Counted from the first letter of the stretch, positions 1-8,950 are shown. The stretch is 36,319 bases of DNA from Acidimicrobiaceae bacterium (GCA_028819505.1 JAPPLH010000011.1:1-36319); one strand, 5' to 3'. Notes: generated by a model from the letters alone, not told the origin. Program-made: numbers and translations.

Positions 1-1227
1 ATGACTTACACAAGGCTGGCACAGGTGCCGGAGCAGAGTTTCTTCCTGCTCGGCGTGAGGGGTGTCGGCAAGAGCACTTGGGCCCGTCAGGCCCTGCCAG
101 ACGCGCTGCGCCTGGACCTGCTCGACGAGGCGCTCTTCACGGACCTGCTCGCCGACCCGTCGCTGTTCCGGCAACTGCTGTCGGGGGTGAGACCGGACGA
201 GTGGGTCGTCGTGGACGAAGTGCAGCGCATCCCCAGCCTGCTCAACGAGGCGCACCGGATGATCGAGGAACGAGGCGTGCGTTTCGCCCTGCTGGGATCC
301 AGCGCCCGCAAGCTCAAGACCGCCGGCACCAACCTGCTCGCCGGCCGCGCCCTGCGCAAGGCCATGCACCCGCTGACGGCGGCCGAGCTCGGCGAAGACT
401 TCAGCCTCGACGACGCCCTCCAATACGGCACCATCCCACTGATATGGACCGCGCCCGACCGCCGAGAGGTTCTCCAGAGCTACACCCATCTGTACCTGCG
501 CGAGGAGATCCGGGCCGAGGCTGCGGTCCGCAACCTGTCGGGCTTCGTGAGGTTCCTGCCGGTCGCCGCGGTGATGCACGGCCAGACGGTGAACGCCGCC
601 TCAGTCGCACGCGACGCCGGCATCGCCCGCACGACCGTCAACGGCTACCTCGAGATCCTCGACGACACCCTGTTGGCCATGCAACTGCCGGCCTTCGAGG
701 CACGGCTGCGTGTGCGGGAGAGGCGCCGCCCCAAGCTGTACTGGGCCGATCCCGGCCTCGTGCGGGCGGTCAAGCGTCAGCTGGGGCCGGTGGCCGCCGA
801 GGAGCGCGGCGCCCTGCTCGAAGGCTGGGTGCTGGGCCTGCTACGAGCCCACAACGAGCACCAGCGCATCTACGACGACATCGGCTACTGGGCCGCCGCC
901 GAGTCCGCGGCTGAGGTCGACTTCGTCCTCACCCGCGACGGCGAGCACCTCGCCATCGAGGTCAAGGCGAACACCCGGTACAGCACCGCCATGCTCAAGG
1001 GGCTGCGGGCCGTGGCCGATCTGCCCGGCCTGGCCCGACGCATCCTCGTCCACCGAGGACGGCGCGTCTTCAGGACCGAGGACGGCATCGACGTCTGGCC
1101 CATGGACAGCCTGCACGAGGCCCTCCGAACCGACCAACTCTGGCCTAGAAGACGCCTGGCTGAGATTCCGGAGATCTGGAACGGAACAAGTCCCTCTGGA
1201 TCGACGGCATGTGGAGCGGGCGGCTAG
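1..1227 (+). CDS. AAA-family ATPase with DUF4143 domain
   Basis: The 408-residue protein has the two-part build of the AAA_14/DUF4143 family. Near the N-terminus are a P-loop (GVRGVGKST, about residues 18-26) and a Walker B strand (VVVDEVQ, about 69-75), followed by a sensor-like LLGSSARKL. The C-terminal DUF4143 part ends in a nuclease-fold-like signature, EVDFVL then AIEVKAN about 14 residues later. Family members are cytoplasmic ATPases of unknown physiological role, often found in accessory DNA; no partner gene is visible here. The ATG is the first base of the window, so an upstream in-frame extension cannot be excluded, but the N-terminus looks like that of complete homologues. It converges on pgi and the two stop codons share the bases CTAG (1224-1227), leaving no room for an intergenic terminator. 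Family assignment is confident; function is unknown. Confidence 0.85.
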   Translation: MTYTRLAQVPEQSFFLLGVRGVGKSTWARQALPDALRLDLLDEALFTDLLADPSLFRQLLSGVRPDEWVVVDEVQRIPSLLNEAHRMIEERGVRFALLGSSARKLKTAGTNLLAGRALRKAMHPLTAAELGEDFSLDDALQYGTIPLIWTAPDRREVLQSYTHLYLREEIRAEAAVRNLSGFVRFLPVAAVMHGQTVNAASVARDAGIARTTVNGYLEILDDTLLAMQLPAFEARLRVRERRRPKLYWADPGLVRAVKRQLGPVAAEERGALLEGWVLGLLRAHNEHQRIYDDIGYWAAAESAAEVDFVLTRDGEHLAIEVKANTRYSTAMLKGLRAVADLPGLARRILVHRGRRVFRTEDGIDVWPMDSLHEALRTDQLWPRRRLAEIPEIWNGTSPSGSTACGAGG

Positions 1228-2849
1228 AGCTCCCGCAGGCGGCGGTAGTGGGCGAGCAGGGACTTGGTGGACGGGTCGTGGCCGGTGTCGGCTGGGGCGG
1301 TGCCGGCCTGCAGGTCGGCGGCTATCCCGTCGGCCAGGGTCTTGCCGAGCTCGACGCCGAACTGGTCGAAGCTGTTGATGCCCCAGACGGCGCCCTGCAC
1401 CGCCGTCTGATGCTCGTATAGGGCTACCAGTTGACCGAGCACCGACGGGGTCAGGGCCGGAGCCAGGATCACCGTGGACGGGCGATTGCCGGGCAGCTCG
1501 CGATGGGGGTCGCCCTCCGCCGTCGGGGAGCCGAAAGCCAGCGCGGCAGCCTGGGCGAAGCAGTTGGCCACCAGGGCCTCGTGACGCTCGGCGGCCCCGG
1601 CAACGCCAACAACATCCGCGTCGGGACGGGCCAGCACGATGAAATCGGCGGGCACGACCGTGGTGCCCTGGTGCAGCAGCTGGTGGAAGGAGTGCTGGCT
1701 GTCGGTTCCCGGGCCTCCCCACACGATCTCGGCGGTGTCGCAGCCCACCGGGCTGCCGTCGAGACGGACCCGCTTGCCGTTGGACTCCATGATCACCTGC
1801 TGCAGCCACACACCGAACAGGCGCAGCCGCTGCGAGTACGGCACAACCGCCCGCGTCTGGATGCCCCAGAAGTCGCGGTACCACACCGACAGCAGGCCCA
1901 GCAGCGTGGGGACGCTGGCCGCCGGCCCCGCAGCCACGTGCTCGTCGATGGTGCGCATCCCGGCCAGCATCGCCGCGAAGTTCTCCTCGCCGACGGCGGC
2001 CATCACGGCCAGACCCGCGGCCGACCCCATCGAGAAGCGTCCGCCGACCCAGTCCCACGTCGCGAACACGTCGTAGGGCTCGATGCCGAACTCGACCGCA
2101 CGTCTGCGATTCGCGGTCACCGCCACGAAGTGCCGGCCCGCGGCCTCGAAGCCGAGCACCGGCGCGGCCCAGTCCCGAGCGGCGCGGGCATTGGCCAGCG
2201 TCTCGGCGGTGGCGAAACCCTTCGACACCACGATGAACAGCGTCTCGGCCGGGTCGAGGCCGTCCAGGCCCGCAGCCAGTGCGGCCGGGTCGACGTTGGA
2301 CACGAACCGGCACTCAAGATCACCCGAGCGGAACGCGGCCAGGGCCTCGTGGGCCATGGCCGGCCCCAGCTGCGAGCCGCCGATCCCGATATTCACCACC
2401 GTGCGGATCGGCAGATCCGTAGCCCCTCGCCTCTCGCCGGAGCACAGGGCCCGAACGAAAGCCCCCATCCGTTCACGCTCGGCGGCGATGGCGGGCGCCA
2501 CGTCGACCCCTCCGGTCACGACAGCCTCGCCGGCCGGAGTCCTCAGGGCGGTGTGCAGAACTGCCCGGCCGTCCGTGACGTTGACCGGCTCGCCGGCCAG
2601 CATCGCCTCGATCCGCGCCGCCACACCGGCCCGCTCGGCCAGGGCCAGCAGCAACTCGACAGTTTCATCGGTCGCCAGATGCCGGGACCAGTCGATCACC
2701 AGCTCGCCCGCCGTCGAGGTGCAGCGCCCGGGCCGGTCCGGGTCGGTCTCGAACAGCCCAGCGAGATCCACACCGGCGGCTTGCAACTCACGGGCGTGCC
2801 GGGCCAGCGCGGCCCATTCGGAGGTGGCCGTGATATCCATGGAGGTCAC
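1224..2849 (-). CDS. pgi: Glucose-6-phosphate isomerase
   Basis: Cytoplasmic enzyme interconverting glucose 6-phosphate and fructose 6-phosphate (glycolysis/gluconeogenesis). At 541 residues it has normal length for the long bacterial form. Visible signatures are NIGIGGSQLGP (sugar-phosphate loop), DWVGGRFS (PGI signature 1), MESNGK with the catalytic-region glutamate, GTDSQHSFHQLLHQG with the ring-opening histidine, and SFDQFGVELGK (signature 2 with the active-site lysine). The chosen GTG start is preceded by GGAGG nine bases upstream; an in-frame ATG three codons later lacks such a site. It lies 28 bases downstream of the cytochrome c gene on the same strand, so co-transcription is possible, although the two share no obvious pathway. 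The 3' end overlaps the stop of the convergent ATPase gene. Confidence 0.97.
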   Translation of the reverse strand: MTSMDITATSEWAALARHARELQAAGVDLAGLFETDPDRPGRCTSTAGELVIDWSRHLATDETVELLLALAERAGVAARIEAMLAGEPVNVTDGRAVLHTALRTPAGEAVVTGGVDVAPAIAAERERMGAFVRALCSGERRGATDLPIRTVVNIGIGGSQLGPAMAHEALAAFRSGDLECRFVSNVDPAALAAGLDGLDPAETLFIVVSKGFATAETLANARAARDWAAPVLGFEAAGRHFVAVTANRRRAVEFGIEPYDVFATWDWVGGRFSMGSAAGLAVMAAVGEENFAAMLAGMRTIDEHVAAGPAASVPTLLGLLSVWYRDFWGIQTRAVVPYSQRLRLFGVWLQQVIMESNGKRVRLDGSPVGCDTAEIVWGGPGTDSQHSFHQLLHQGTTVVPADFIVLARPDADVVGVAGAAERHEALVANCFAQAAALAFGSPTAEGDPHRELPGNRPSTVILAPALTPSVLGQLVALYEHQTAVQGAVWGINSFDQFGVELGKTLADGIAADLQAGTAPADTGHDPSTKSLLAHYRRLREL

Positions 2850-2877
2850 TTGGATGGGCCTCCGGTGGCCCGGCCGG

Positions 2878-3699
2878 CTACTCGCCGGCGGCGAGATCGA
2901 TGCCGTGACCCACAGCGGACTCAGTTAGCAGGGCGCTGATCTCGTCGGGCGAGCCGGTTTCGAAGGTTGGGGCATCGGCCATCAGTGCGAGCAGCATCTC
3001 CTCCTCGAGCGCGGCCGTATCAGCGTCGAGGCCGCCGTGGACGACCCGCTCGTAGTACACCACCGAGGCCAGGTCCTCGAGGCTCAGATTGGAGAAGCCG
3101 CTCATGCCGCTGGCAAAGCTGTCCACCTCGCGCTGGCCGCCGGGACGGTCCGGGTTGCCGTAGAAGTCGAGCCCCAGGCGCTTGGTGTCGGCCGTGCCCA
3201 GATACACCCAGGACAGGTGGTGGGCCAGACCGTCGAAACCGGGCGCCGGGCCGAAGGTGAGCAGCAGCTCGCCGTCGTTGAGCTGGCGGCCCGTGGCCGT
3301 GCCCGAGCCGTCGGCGCCGTGGCACGAGGCACACGTGCTGTACACGACAGCGCCGTTGTCGGCCAGCACCAGCTCCTCGGAGTCGGGGGGCTCCAGCATT
3401 CCCACGTAGAAGATGGCCCAGACGGGCAGGAACACCATCACCGACGCGGCCCAGTAGGGCATCCGCTTGCGGGCGCGGGCGGCCTGCACGTAGGCCGGGT
3501 CCGGCTCGGGGGGAGGCACCGGGGCGGCCTCAGGAATGGGAGCGGGAGCAGCCGGGACGGGTACGGCCGCCGCAACAGCCGCGGCCGGCGGGGCTTCGCC
3601 GGCGGGCGCGGCGTCGCCGGCGTCTGAGGGTTCGGTGCCGGTCAGCTCGGCCCGTCGCTGACGCGAGCGTTCGAGCAGATACTCAGGTACCTCGACCAC
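2878..3699 (-). CDS. Membrane-anchored monohaem cytochrome c
   Basis: The 273-residue protein begins with a charged cytoplasmic stretch, followed by an Ala/Pro-rich linker (about 25-70) and one membrane segment (about 82-102, PYWAASVMVFLPVWAIFYVG). A periplasmic-side cytochrome c domain follows, with the haem motif C123-A-S-C-H127. A methionine at about 199 (ASGMSGFSNLS) is the likely sixth ligand. There is no cleavable signal peptide; the internal segment would act as anchor. The architecture matches single-haem c-type cytochromes that feed actinobacterial terminal oxidases or bc complexes, but no oxidase gene is nearby, so the redox partner is unknown. The GTG start follows GGAGA at six bases. 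The cytochrome c assignment is firm; the specific electron-transfer role is not. Confidence 0.85.
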   Translation of the reverse strand: MVEVPEYLLERSRQRRAELTGTEPSDAGDAAPAGEAPPAAAVAAAVPVPAAPAPIPEAAPVPPPEPDPAYVQAARARKRMPYWAASVMVFLPVWAIFYVGMLEPPDSEELVLADNGAVVYSTCASCHGADGSGTATGRQLNDGELLLTFGPAPGFDGLAHHLSWVYLGTADTKRLGLDFYGNPDRPGGQREVDSFASGMSGFSNLSLEDLASVVYYERVVHGGLDADTAALEEEMLLALMADAPTFETGSPDEISALLTESAVGHGIDLAAGE

Positions 3700-3828
3700 T
3701 TAGCGTCTCCATCGGCGGTGGGGGACGGACCGGACGACGCCGGAGCGGCGAGCCCCGGCGACATGAGGATAGGCGGTCTCGCCGCGCTTGGCTTCTTTCT
3801 GCGGACGCGAGCCTCTTGGGCGGGCCAG
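3700..3828. other. Intergenic between soxG and the cytochrome c gene
   Basis: A 129-base gap with no convincing gene. On the minus strand a TATCCT hexamer is a possible -10 for the cytochrome gene, but no good -35 lies 16-18 bases upstream. The soxG stop sits in a weak five-base-pair hairpin (GCCAG/CTGGC) with no T-run. Confidence 0.3.
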
Positions 3829-4410
3829 CTATGGACTGGCGGGTCCGACAGACAGGCCGAACTCCTCGCCCGCGTCGATGAGCGCGTCGAAGAGGTATTG
3901 ACCGAAGGAGCGGTCGCAGAAGATCAGGTAGGACGGCAATCCGTCGACATCATTGCGAGCGATGTCGCAGGTGACCTTGGCCAATGACGCGGAGGCCACC
4001 GCGCCGTCCGGCGTCATCGCGTCGGACCAGTCGAGGCTGCAGACCTTCTCGAGCATCCGGGGCGCATCCGACCCTGTGACCCGGAACAGGGCCCGCCCAT
4101 GGGTCCAGTCCAGGGCGGTCACGAATTCTGCCGATTCCAGCCCGTCAAGGCCATCCACAACATCGGCGACCGCGCCGGCGGCTCCCAGGACGATCCACTC
4201 GCCGGGCCTCGAACCCAGTACGAGCGCCCCGCCCGCTGCGAGGCTGGACGAACCGAACGGTGTGCTCATCCGGTCGGCGGCCACACCGCCGGTCTCGGTC
4301 CGAATCAACCACTTGGTGGTGGGGCTGGCGTCGGTGAGCATGAGGGGGCCACCAGAGGAGAACTCGTAGCTCTGCACCACCGGGCTCTCGAAGGCAGGTG
4401 ATTCAGCCAC
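3829..4410 (-). CDS. soxG: Sarcosine oxidase gamma subunit
   Basis: The 193-residue protein is the smallest of the two non-flavin subunits' partners in heterotetrameric sarcosine oxidase and has normal length for SoxG. Recognisable blocks are the early TKWLIRT, the LGSRPGEWIVLG core, LDWTHGRALFRVTG and, near the C-terminus, the conserved SYLIFCDRSFGQYLFDALIDAGEEFGL. It is related to the tetrahydrofolate-binding GcvT fold and caps the alpha subunit. The start is GTG, lying inside the end of soxA with an eight-base overlap, which suggests translational coupling. It is the last gene of the soxB-soxD-soxA-soxG run, the canonical order. Identity rests on sequence blocks and context together. Confidence 0.92.
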   Translation of the reverse strand: MAESPAFESPVVQSYEFSSGGPLMLTDASPTTKWLIRTETGGVAADRMSTPFGSSSLAAGGALVLGSRPGEWIVLGAAGAVADVVDGLDGLESAEFVTALDWTHGRALFRVTGSDAPRMLEKVCSLDWSDAMTPDGAVASASLAKVTCDIARNDVDGLPSYLIFCDRSFGQYLFDALIDAGEEFGLSVGPASP

Positions 4411-7252
4411 GGAGGCGCTCCCCCGCCGGATCGAAATGGGCGTGGTGGTCCATCACGGTGGCGCCGATGCGCTCGCCGGAGGTCAGCAGCACGGTCACCT
4501 TGGTGCCGCCGACGGCCAGCTCGGGCTCCACCTGGCCCAGACAGATCGACCGTCCCAAGGTGGGCGACATCCGGGCCGAGGTGATGCGGCCCAGGATCTC
4601 GTTGGTGTCGCCCCGCACGATCTGGCTGGCCTCGTCGGGCACCACGTTGGGATCGTCGGGCTGGATGGCCACGATCATGGGCAGCTGGCGGTCTGCGGCC
4701 CAGGCCAGCTCCGGCATTCCCGCGAAGTCGTCCTTGTCGAGCTTGATGAGCGGGCTCAGGCCGGTGCTCGGGCCCAGAGTGAGGCCGTCGGTGTCCTGGC
4801 CCACGATGAAGTGGCCCTTCTCTAGGCGCATGATGCGCTGACCCTCCAGCCCGAAGGGCCCGACGCCGAGGTCCTGGCCGGCGTCCATGAGCGCCTCCCA
4901 GACGTGGAGGCCGTGACCGGCGGGGGCGTGGATCTCGAAGGACAGCTCGCCGGTGAAGCCGATGCGCCACATGAAGCAGCCGGCCACGCCTGCGACGGCG
5001 GCCAGCCGGACCTCCATATAGGGGAAGGCCTCGGGTGACAGGTCCACGCCCTCGGTCACCCGCCCGACCAGCTCCCTTGCCTTGGGGCCGGCCACGTTGA
5101 TGCTGACGTAGGCGGTGGTCACCGGGGTGACGTACACCTGCCAGTCGGGGCGCTCGGTCTGCAGCCAGTTCTCGACCCACTCCCAGACGCCGCCCGCCCC
5201 CGAGCTGGTGGTGGTCATCAGGTAGTGCTCGGATCCCAGGCGGCCGGTGACGCCGTCGTCGAGCACCACACCGTCCTCGGCGCACATCATCCCGTAGCGC
5301 ACCTTGCCCACCGGCAGTTTCGACCACTTGTTGGTGTAGAGCAGGTTGAGCAGCTTCGGGATGTCGGGGCCGCGCAGGTCGAGCTTGCCCAGCGGCGTGA
5401 CGTCGATCAGCCCGACGTTGGTGCGCACATTGCGCACCTCCGCGGCCGGGTCGCCGTAGTGGTCGGGGCGGATCCACTGGCCGGCGAGGATCGTGCTCAC
5501 GCCGTTGGCCTCGTGCCACGGATGGATCGACGACACCCTCACCGGCTCGAACACCCGCCCGGCCAGCGCTCCCAGCGTGAGCGGGGCGTAGGGCGGGCGC
5601 CACACGGTGGTGCCCACCCGGGCGATGGTCTCGCCCCGAGCCTCGGCGATGGCGGCCACAGTGTTGACCGTCTCGAGCTTGCCCTGCGAGGGCCCCATGG
5701 TGGCGGTGGTGTAGCGCTTCGCCAGCTCCACCGAGTCGTAGCCCTCCCGGGCCGCGGCCACAAGATCCTTGGAGCCGACGTCCTCGGAGAAGTCGACCAT
5801 GCCGTGTGTGTCCGACCGGTACAGCTCGGGATGAGGGTCGCGGCCCAGCGGAGTGCGCTCGTCGGGCGCCCAGGCGGGTTCGTCGCCTTCGACCGGCCGG
5901 GCCCGGGCCGTCAGTGCCTGCAGGCGATGAGCCACCGAGGCGGCTCGCTGCGCAGCCAGCCGTCCGGTGGCCGCGCCGTGGGCCCGCAGCTCGTCGATGG
6001 TGCCGTCGCCAGCCAGCCCGCCGGTGGCCAGGACGTTGCCGGGAGGATCCGAACCGAAGAAGCGGGCTGCAACCGGATCGTGGACCGGCCGGTCGCCGGC
6101 CATGTTGAGCAGCGAAGTGGGTGCCGTCCAGCCCGCAGCCACCACGAGCAGGTCGGCCTCGATGCGGTTCCCGCCGGCCGCCACGGCTTCCAGTGCTCTC
6201 GACGAGCCCTGGGCCGAGCTGACACGTTTGCCTTCGCGGCCGTCGATGACCGCGGCGACCTCGACCCCGGCCCGGTCGAGGTCTGCGGCGGCGGCGTCGC
6301 CGTCGGAGTTGGCGGTGAACACCACCGCCCGCTCGCCGGGCTTGACCCCCCACAGGTTGATCAGGCGCCGGGCCGCTCCCGAGGTGATCACGCCGGGGCG
6401 GTCGTTGCCCGAGAACACGTAGGGCCTCTCGATGAGCCCGGGCGCGGCCACCAGCATCTTGGCCCGGGCCTTGATGAGCCGTTCGACCGCGATCGGGTGG
6501 TTGCGCTGGACGATCCCGAGCCAGTTGTCCTCGTAGCGGCCCGTGACGGTGGAGTCGGTGAGAACCTCCACATCGGAGGCGTCGAGAGCGGCCCGCAGCT
6601 CGGCCAGGGCGGCGCGGGCCGGGTCGCTGCTGCCGTAGCGCAGATGGCCGCCCACCGTGTGCTCGTGCTCCACGAGCAGCACCCGGGCGCCGGCGGCAGC
6701 CGCGGCCAGGGCGGCCTCGATCCCGGCGGGACCGGCCCCGGCCACCACCACGTCGGGATGCATGTAGCGCTTGTCGTGGTAGCGGTGGGGGGTGTCCAGG
6801 TCGATCTTCCCGCCCGGCGCGAACGTCGACAGCACCCGCTCGTAGGTGGGCCACAGCCACGCGGGGCGCATGAACGTCTTGTAGTAGAAGCCGGCTGTCA
6901 GGAAGCGGCCGACCAGGCCGTTGGCTGCCTTGATGTCGCGTTGCAGCGACGGCCACACGTTCTGGGCCCGCACGTCCATGCCGGCTTCCAGCAGACGGTG
7001 GCCGGCCCGCACGTTGGGGTCGTCGCCCACCTGCACCATCAGGTTGGGGTCCCAGTAGTCGGCGGTGAGGATGCCGCGGGGCCGGTGGTACTTCATCGAG
7101 CGCGAGAAGACGTGCTCCCCCGCTGCGGCCAGCGCCGAGGCGATGGTGTCGCCCTCGAAACCGTCGAACCGCTTGCCGTTCCAGCGGAAGCGCAGCTTCG
7201 TGGACCGGTCGATCACCTCGGTGGGCTGGGCGGCAAGGCGGCTCATGGTCAT
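4403..7252 (-). CDS. soxA: Sarcosine oxidase alpha subunit
   Basis: Large subunit (949 residues) of the four-subunit sarcosine oxidase, which oxidatively demethylates N-methylglycine to glycine and passes the C1 unit to tetrahydrofolate. The N-terminal domain carries the GDTIASALAA and SRSMKYHRPRG blocks typical of this subunit. A dinucleotide-binding motif follows at about 169-177 (VVAGAGPAG) for the NAD+ site. The C-terminal third is a GcvT/T-protein-like folate-binding domain (RNVRTNVGLIDVTPLGK; GLEGQRIMRLEKGH). An upstream in-frame extension exists but overlaps soxD and lacks family similarity, so the ATG starting MTMSRLAAQP was chosen; the second ATG two codons on is an alternative. Its end overlaps soxG and its start lies 31 bases after the soxD stop. 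Confidence 0.95.
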   Translation of the reverse strand: MTMSRLAAQPTEVIDRSTKLRFRWNGKRFDGFEGDTIASALAAAGEHVFSRSMKYHRPRGILTADYWDPNLMVQVGDDPNVRAGHRLLEAGMDVRAQNVWPSLQRDIKAANGLVGRFLTAGFYYKTFMRPAWLWPTYERVLSTFAPGGKIDLDTPHRYHDKRYMHPDVVVAGAGPAGIEAALAAAAAGARVLLVEHEHTVGGHLRYGSSDPARAALAELRAALDASDVEVLTDSTVTGRYEDNWLGIVQRNHPIAVERLIKARAKMLVAAPGLIERPYVFSGNDRPGVITSGAARRLINLWGVKPGERAVVFTANSDGDAAAADLDRAGVEVAAVIDGREGKRVSSAQGSSRALEAVAAGGNRIEADLLVVAAGWTAPTSLLNMAGDRPVHDPVAARFFGSDPPGNVLATGGLAGDGTIDELRAHGAATGRLAAQRAASVAHRLQALTARARPVEGDEPAWAPDERTPLGRDPHPELYRSDTHGMVDFSEDVGSKDLVAAAREGYDSVELAKRYTTATMGPSQGKLETVNTVAAIAEARGETIARVGTTVWRPPYAPLTLGALAGRVFEPVRVSSIHPWHEANGVSTILAGQWIRPDHYGDPAAEVRNVRTNVGLIDVTPLGKLDLRGPDIPKLLNLLYTNKWSKLPVGKVRYGMMCAEDGVVLDDGVTGRLGSEHYLMTTTSSGAGGVWEWVENWLQTERPDWQVYVTPVTTAYVSINVAGPKARELVGRVTEGVDLSPEAFPYMEVRLAAVAGVAGCFMWRIGFTGELSFEIHAPAGHGLHVWEALMDAGQDLGVGPFGLEGQRIMRLEKGHFIVGQDTDGLTLGPSTGLSPLIKLDKDDFAGMPELAWAADRQLPMIVAIQPDDPNVVPDEASQIVRGDTNEILGRITSARMSPTLGRSICLGQVEPELAVGGTKVTVLLTSGERIGATVMDHHAHFDPAGERLRG

Positions 7253-7283
7253 GCCTTGGCCCCCGGTCGATCGGCTGAGCCCG

Positions 7284-7556
7284 TCATGCCTTGCCGCCTC
7301 GCTTGTCGCCGGGGATCGGGGGTTGGCGGAACTCGTTGGTGGCCGTGTTGCGCTCGAGGGTGAACCAGCGGCGACAGCCGGACCGGCAGTACCAGGTCTC
7401 CCGGAGCCAGCCGGCCGGGTTGTCGCGCAGGTAGAGATAGCTCCGCCACTGCTGGGGGGTCGCAGTGGCGGGATCGGGGCGAGCGTGGGACTCGCCTCCA
7501 TACCGCAGATCCGCAGAATTGCGCGGCCCGCAGTTCGGACAGGGCACCAGCAGCAT
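7284..7556 (-). CDS. soxD: Sarcosine oxidase delta subunit
   Basis: Small 90-residue zinc-binding subunit with typical SoxD length and blocks: LVPCPNCGPRN at the N-terminus, YLYLRDNPAGWLRETW in the middle and GCRRWFTLERNT near the end. In characterised SoxD the zinc ligands are two N-terminal cysteines plus a His-x3-Cys pair; here the second pair reads Cys-R-S-G-Cys, so the usual histidine is a cysteine. That would still give a four-cysteine zinc site. The ATG is preceded by GGTGGGG five bases upstream. Start and ribosome-binding site lie in a copy of a short duplication of the soxB end. It sits between soxB and soxA, as in other sox operons. Confidence 0.94.
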   Translation of the reverse strand: MLLVPCPNCGPRNSADLRYGGESHARPDPATATPQQWRSYLYLRDNPAGWLRETWYCRSGCRRWFTLERNTATNEFRQPPIPGDKRGGKA

Positions 7557-7610
7557 CAGTGCCCCACCGCCGACTGGGAGACTGGCGCGCCCATCAGTGC
7601 CCCACCGCCG
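7554..7610. repeat. 19-bp direct repeat, 38-bp period, at the soxB-soxD junction
   Basis: The 19-base word catcagtgccccaccgccg occurs at 7554-7572 and again at 7592-7610. Read on the minus strand each copy carries the GGTGGGG ribosome-binding site, a TGA and an overlapping ATG. The second copy is the true end of soxB; the first is the start of soxD. The 38 bases between copy starts look like a local duplication that separated two formerly overlapping genes. Confidence 0.85.
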
Positions 7611-8904
7611 CCGCGCCCTTCTCGCCCACCAACTCTCCCGCTTCGAAGCGGCTGAGGGCGAAGGGTGCGATCAGTTCCGGGGTCCGGCCGGTGGCGACGG
7701 CCTCGGCCATCTGCTCGCCGGAGACCGGGGCGGCCTTGAAGCCGTAGGTGCCCCAGCCCACATCCACCAGGAAGCCGTCCACCGGGGTGAAGCCCATCAC
7801 CGGCGAGTAGTCGGGGGTCATGTCGCACAGGCCCGACCACTGGCGCAGCAGCCTCATCCGGGAGATGCCGGGCATGAGCTCGAGCACGTGGCCGGCCAAC
7901 TCCTCGGTGAATTCCAGCGAACCGCGGATCGAGTAGGTGGCCACCGCATCGACGGCGGCGCCGAAGACGAGCTCGCCCCGGTCGGTCTGGCTGATGTAGA
8001 CGTGCAGCGAGCCCGACACCACCACGGTGGGCAGGAACACCTTGACCGGCTCGGTGACCGCGGCCTGAAGCGGGTGGGTGGTGATGGGCAGGCGCACGCC
8101 GGCCATGGCCGAGATGAGGCCGGCCCAGCCGGCAGTGCAGTTGACCACTACCGGGGTGGAGATGTCGCCCCGGCTGGTGCGGACCCCGACGACCTTGCCG
8201 CCGGGGCCCTTGCCGTCGGGGCCGTCGCCGCCCTCGCAGAGGATGTCGAGGACCTCGGTCTTCTGGTGCATCTCGACGCCCATGTGGTCGGCGGCACGGG
8301 CGTAGCCCCAGACCACCGCGTCGTGGCGGACGATCCCGCCCGGCGGGTGGTAGAGGGCGCCCAGGATCGGGTAGCGGGGATGGGAGGAGGTGTCGAGGCT
8401 GGGAGCGATCTTGGAGATCTCGTCGGGGCCGATCACACAGGAGTCGACGCCCTGGAGCTTGTTGACCTCGGCCCGCCAGTTCATGGTGCGCAGGGAGCTG
8501 TCGTTGTGGGCCAGGGTGAGATGGCCGCGCTCGCTCATCATCACATTGATGTTCAGGTCGAGCGCCATGGAGTTGTAGAGCTTCAGCGACCGGTCATAGA
8601 AGGCCACGCCCTCAGGAGTCAGGTAGTTGGCCCGAACGATGGCGGTGTTGCGGCCCGAGGCGCCGCTGCCCAGATAGGCCTTGTCCACGACGGCCACGTC
8701 GGTGATGCCGTGATTGCGGGCCAGGTAGTAGGCGGTGGCCAGGCCGTGCACGCCCCCGCCGATCACCACCGCGTCGTAGGAGCGCTTCAACTCGGTGTCG
8801 CGCCAGATGCGAGGCCAGTAGTCGCCCCGCAGGCCCCGCCAGGCCAGCGCGGCGGCCGAGTACCTCGGCGGACGGCGCCGCAGCCGGCGCCCGATTCCGG
8901 TCAT
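7594..8904 (-). CDS. soxB: Sarcosine oxidase beta subunit
   Basis: The 436-residue FAD/FMN subunit that holds the sarcosine oxidation site. It has an N-terminal Rossmann motif VVIGGGVHGLATAYYLA (about 47-62) and the SoxB-typical SGRNTAIVRANYL. The block GGIVRHDAVVWG contains a histidine near 194 that corresponds to the likely covalent FMN attachment site. Normal family length is about 405-450. Two starts are possible: this ATG (MTGIGRRLRR) or a TTG 54 bases upstream. Neither has a strong ribosome-binding site. The ATG was preferred because the TTG lies inside an AT-rich inverted repeat that looks regulatory. It is the first gene of the soxBDAG operon and probably the most upstream sox gene under its own promoter. 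Confidence 0.93.
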   Translation of the reverse strand: MTGIGRRLRRRPPRYSAAALAWRGLRGDYWPRIWRDTELKRSYDAVVIGGGVHGLATAYYLARNHGITDVAVVDKAYLGSGASGRNTAIVRANYLTPEGVAFYDRSLKLYNSMALDLNINVMMSERGHLTLAHNDSSLRTMNWRAEVNKLQGVDSCVIGPDEISKIAPSLDTSSHPRYPILGALYHPPGGIVRHDAVVWGYARAADHMGVEMHQKTEVLDILCEGGDGPDGKGPGGKVVGVRTSRGDISTPVVVNCTAGWAGLISAMAGVRLPITTHPLQAAVTEPVKVFLPTVVVSGSLHVYISQTDRGELVFGAAVDAVATYSIRGSLEFTEELAGHVLELMPGISRMRLLRQWSGLCDMTPDYSPVMGFTPVDGFLVDVGWGTYGFKAAPVSGEQMAEAVATGRTPELIAPFALSRFEAGELVGEKGAAAVGH

Positions 8905-8950
8905 CGCCACGGCATCGTAGGCGCTGCCCAACCTCTCATCAGCGAATTCA

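Noticed and set aside
5225-7363. 712-codon open frame on the plus strand
   Set aside because: Antisense shadow of soxA with biased composition and no recognisable motifs.
7253-7501. 83-codon N-terminal extension of soxA
   Set aside because: It overlaps soxD, is Pro/Ser-rich and lacks similarity to SoxA; the ATG at 7252 gives the expected N-terminus.
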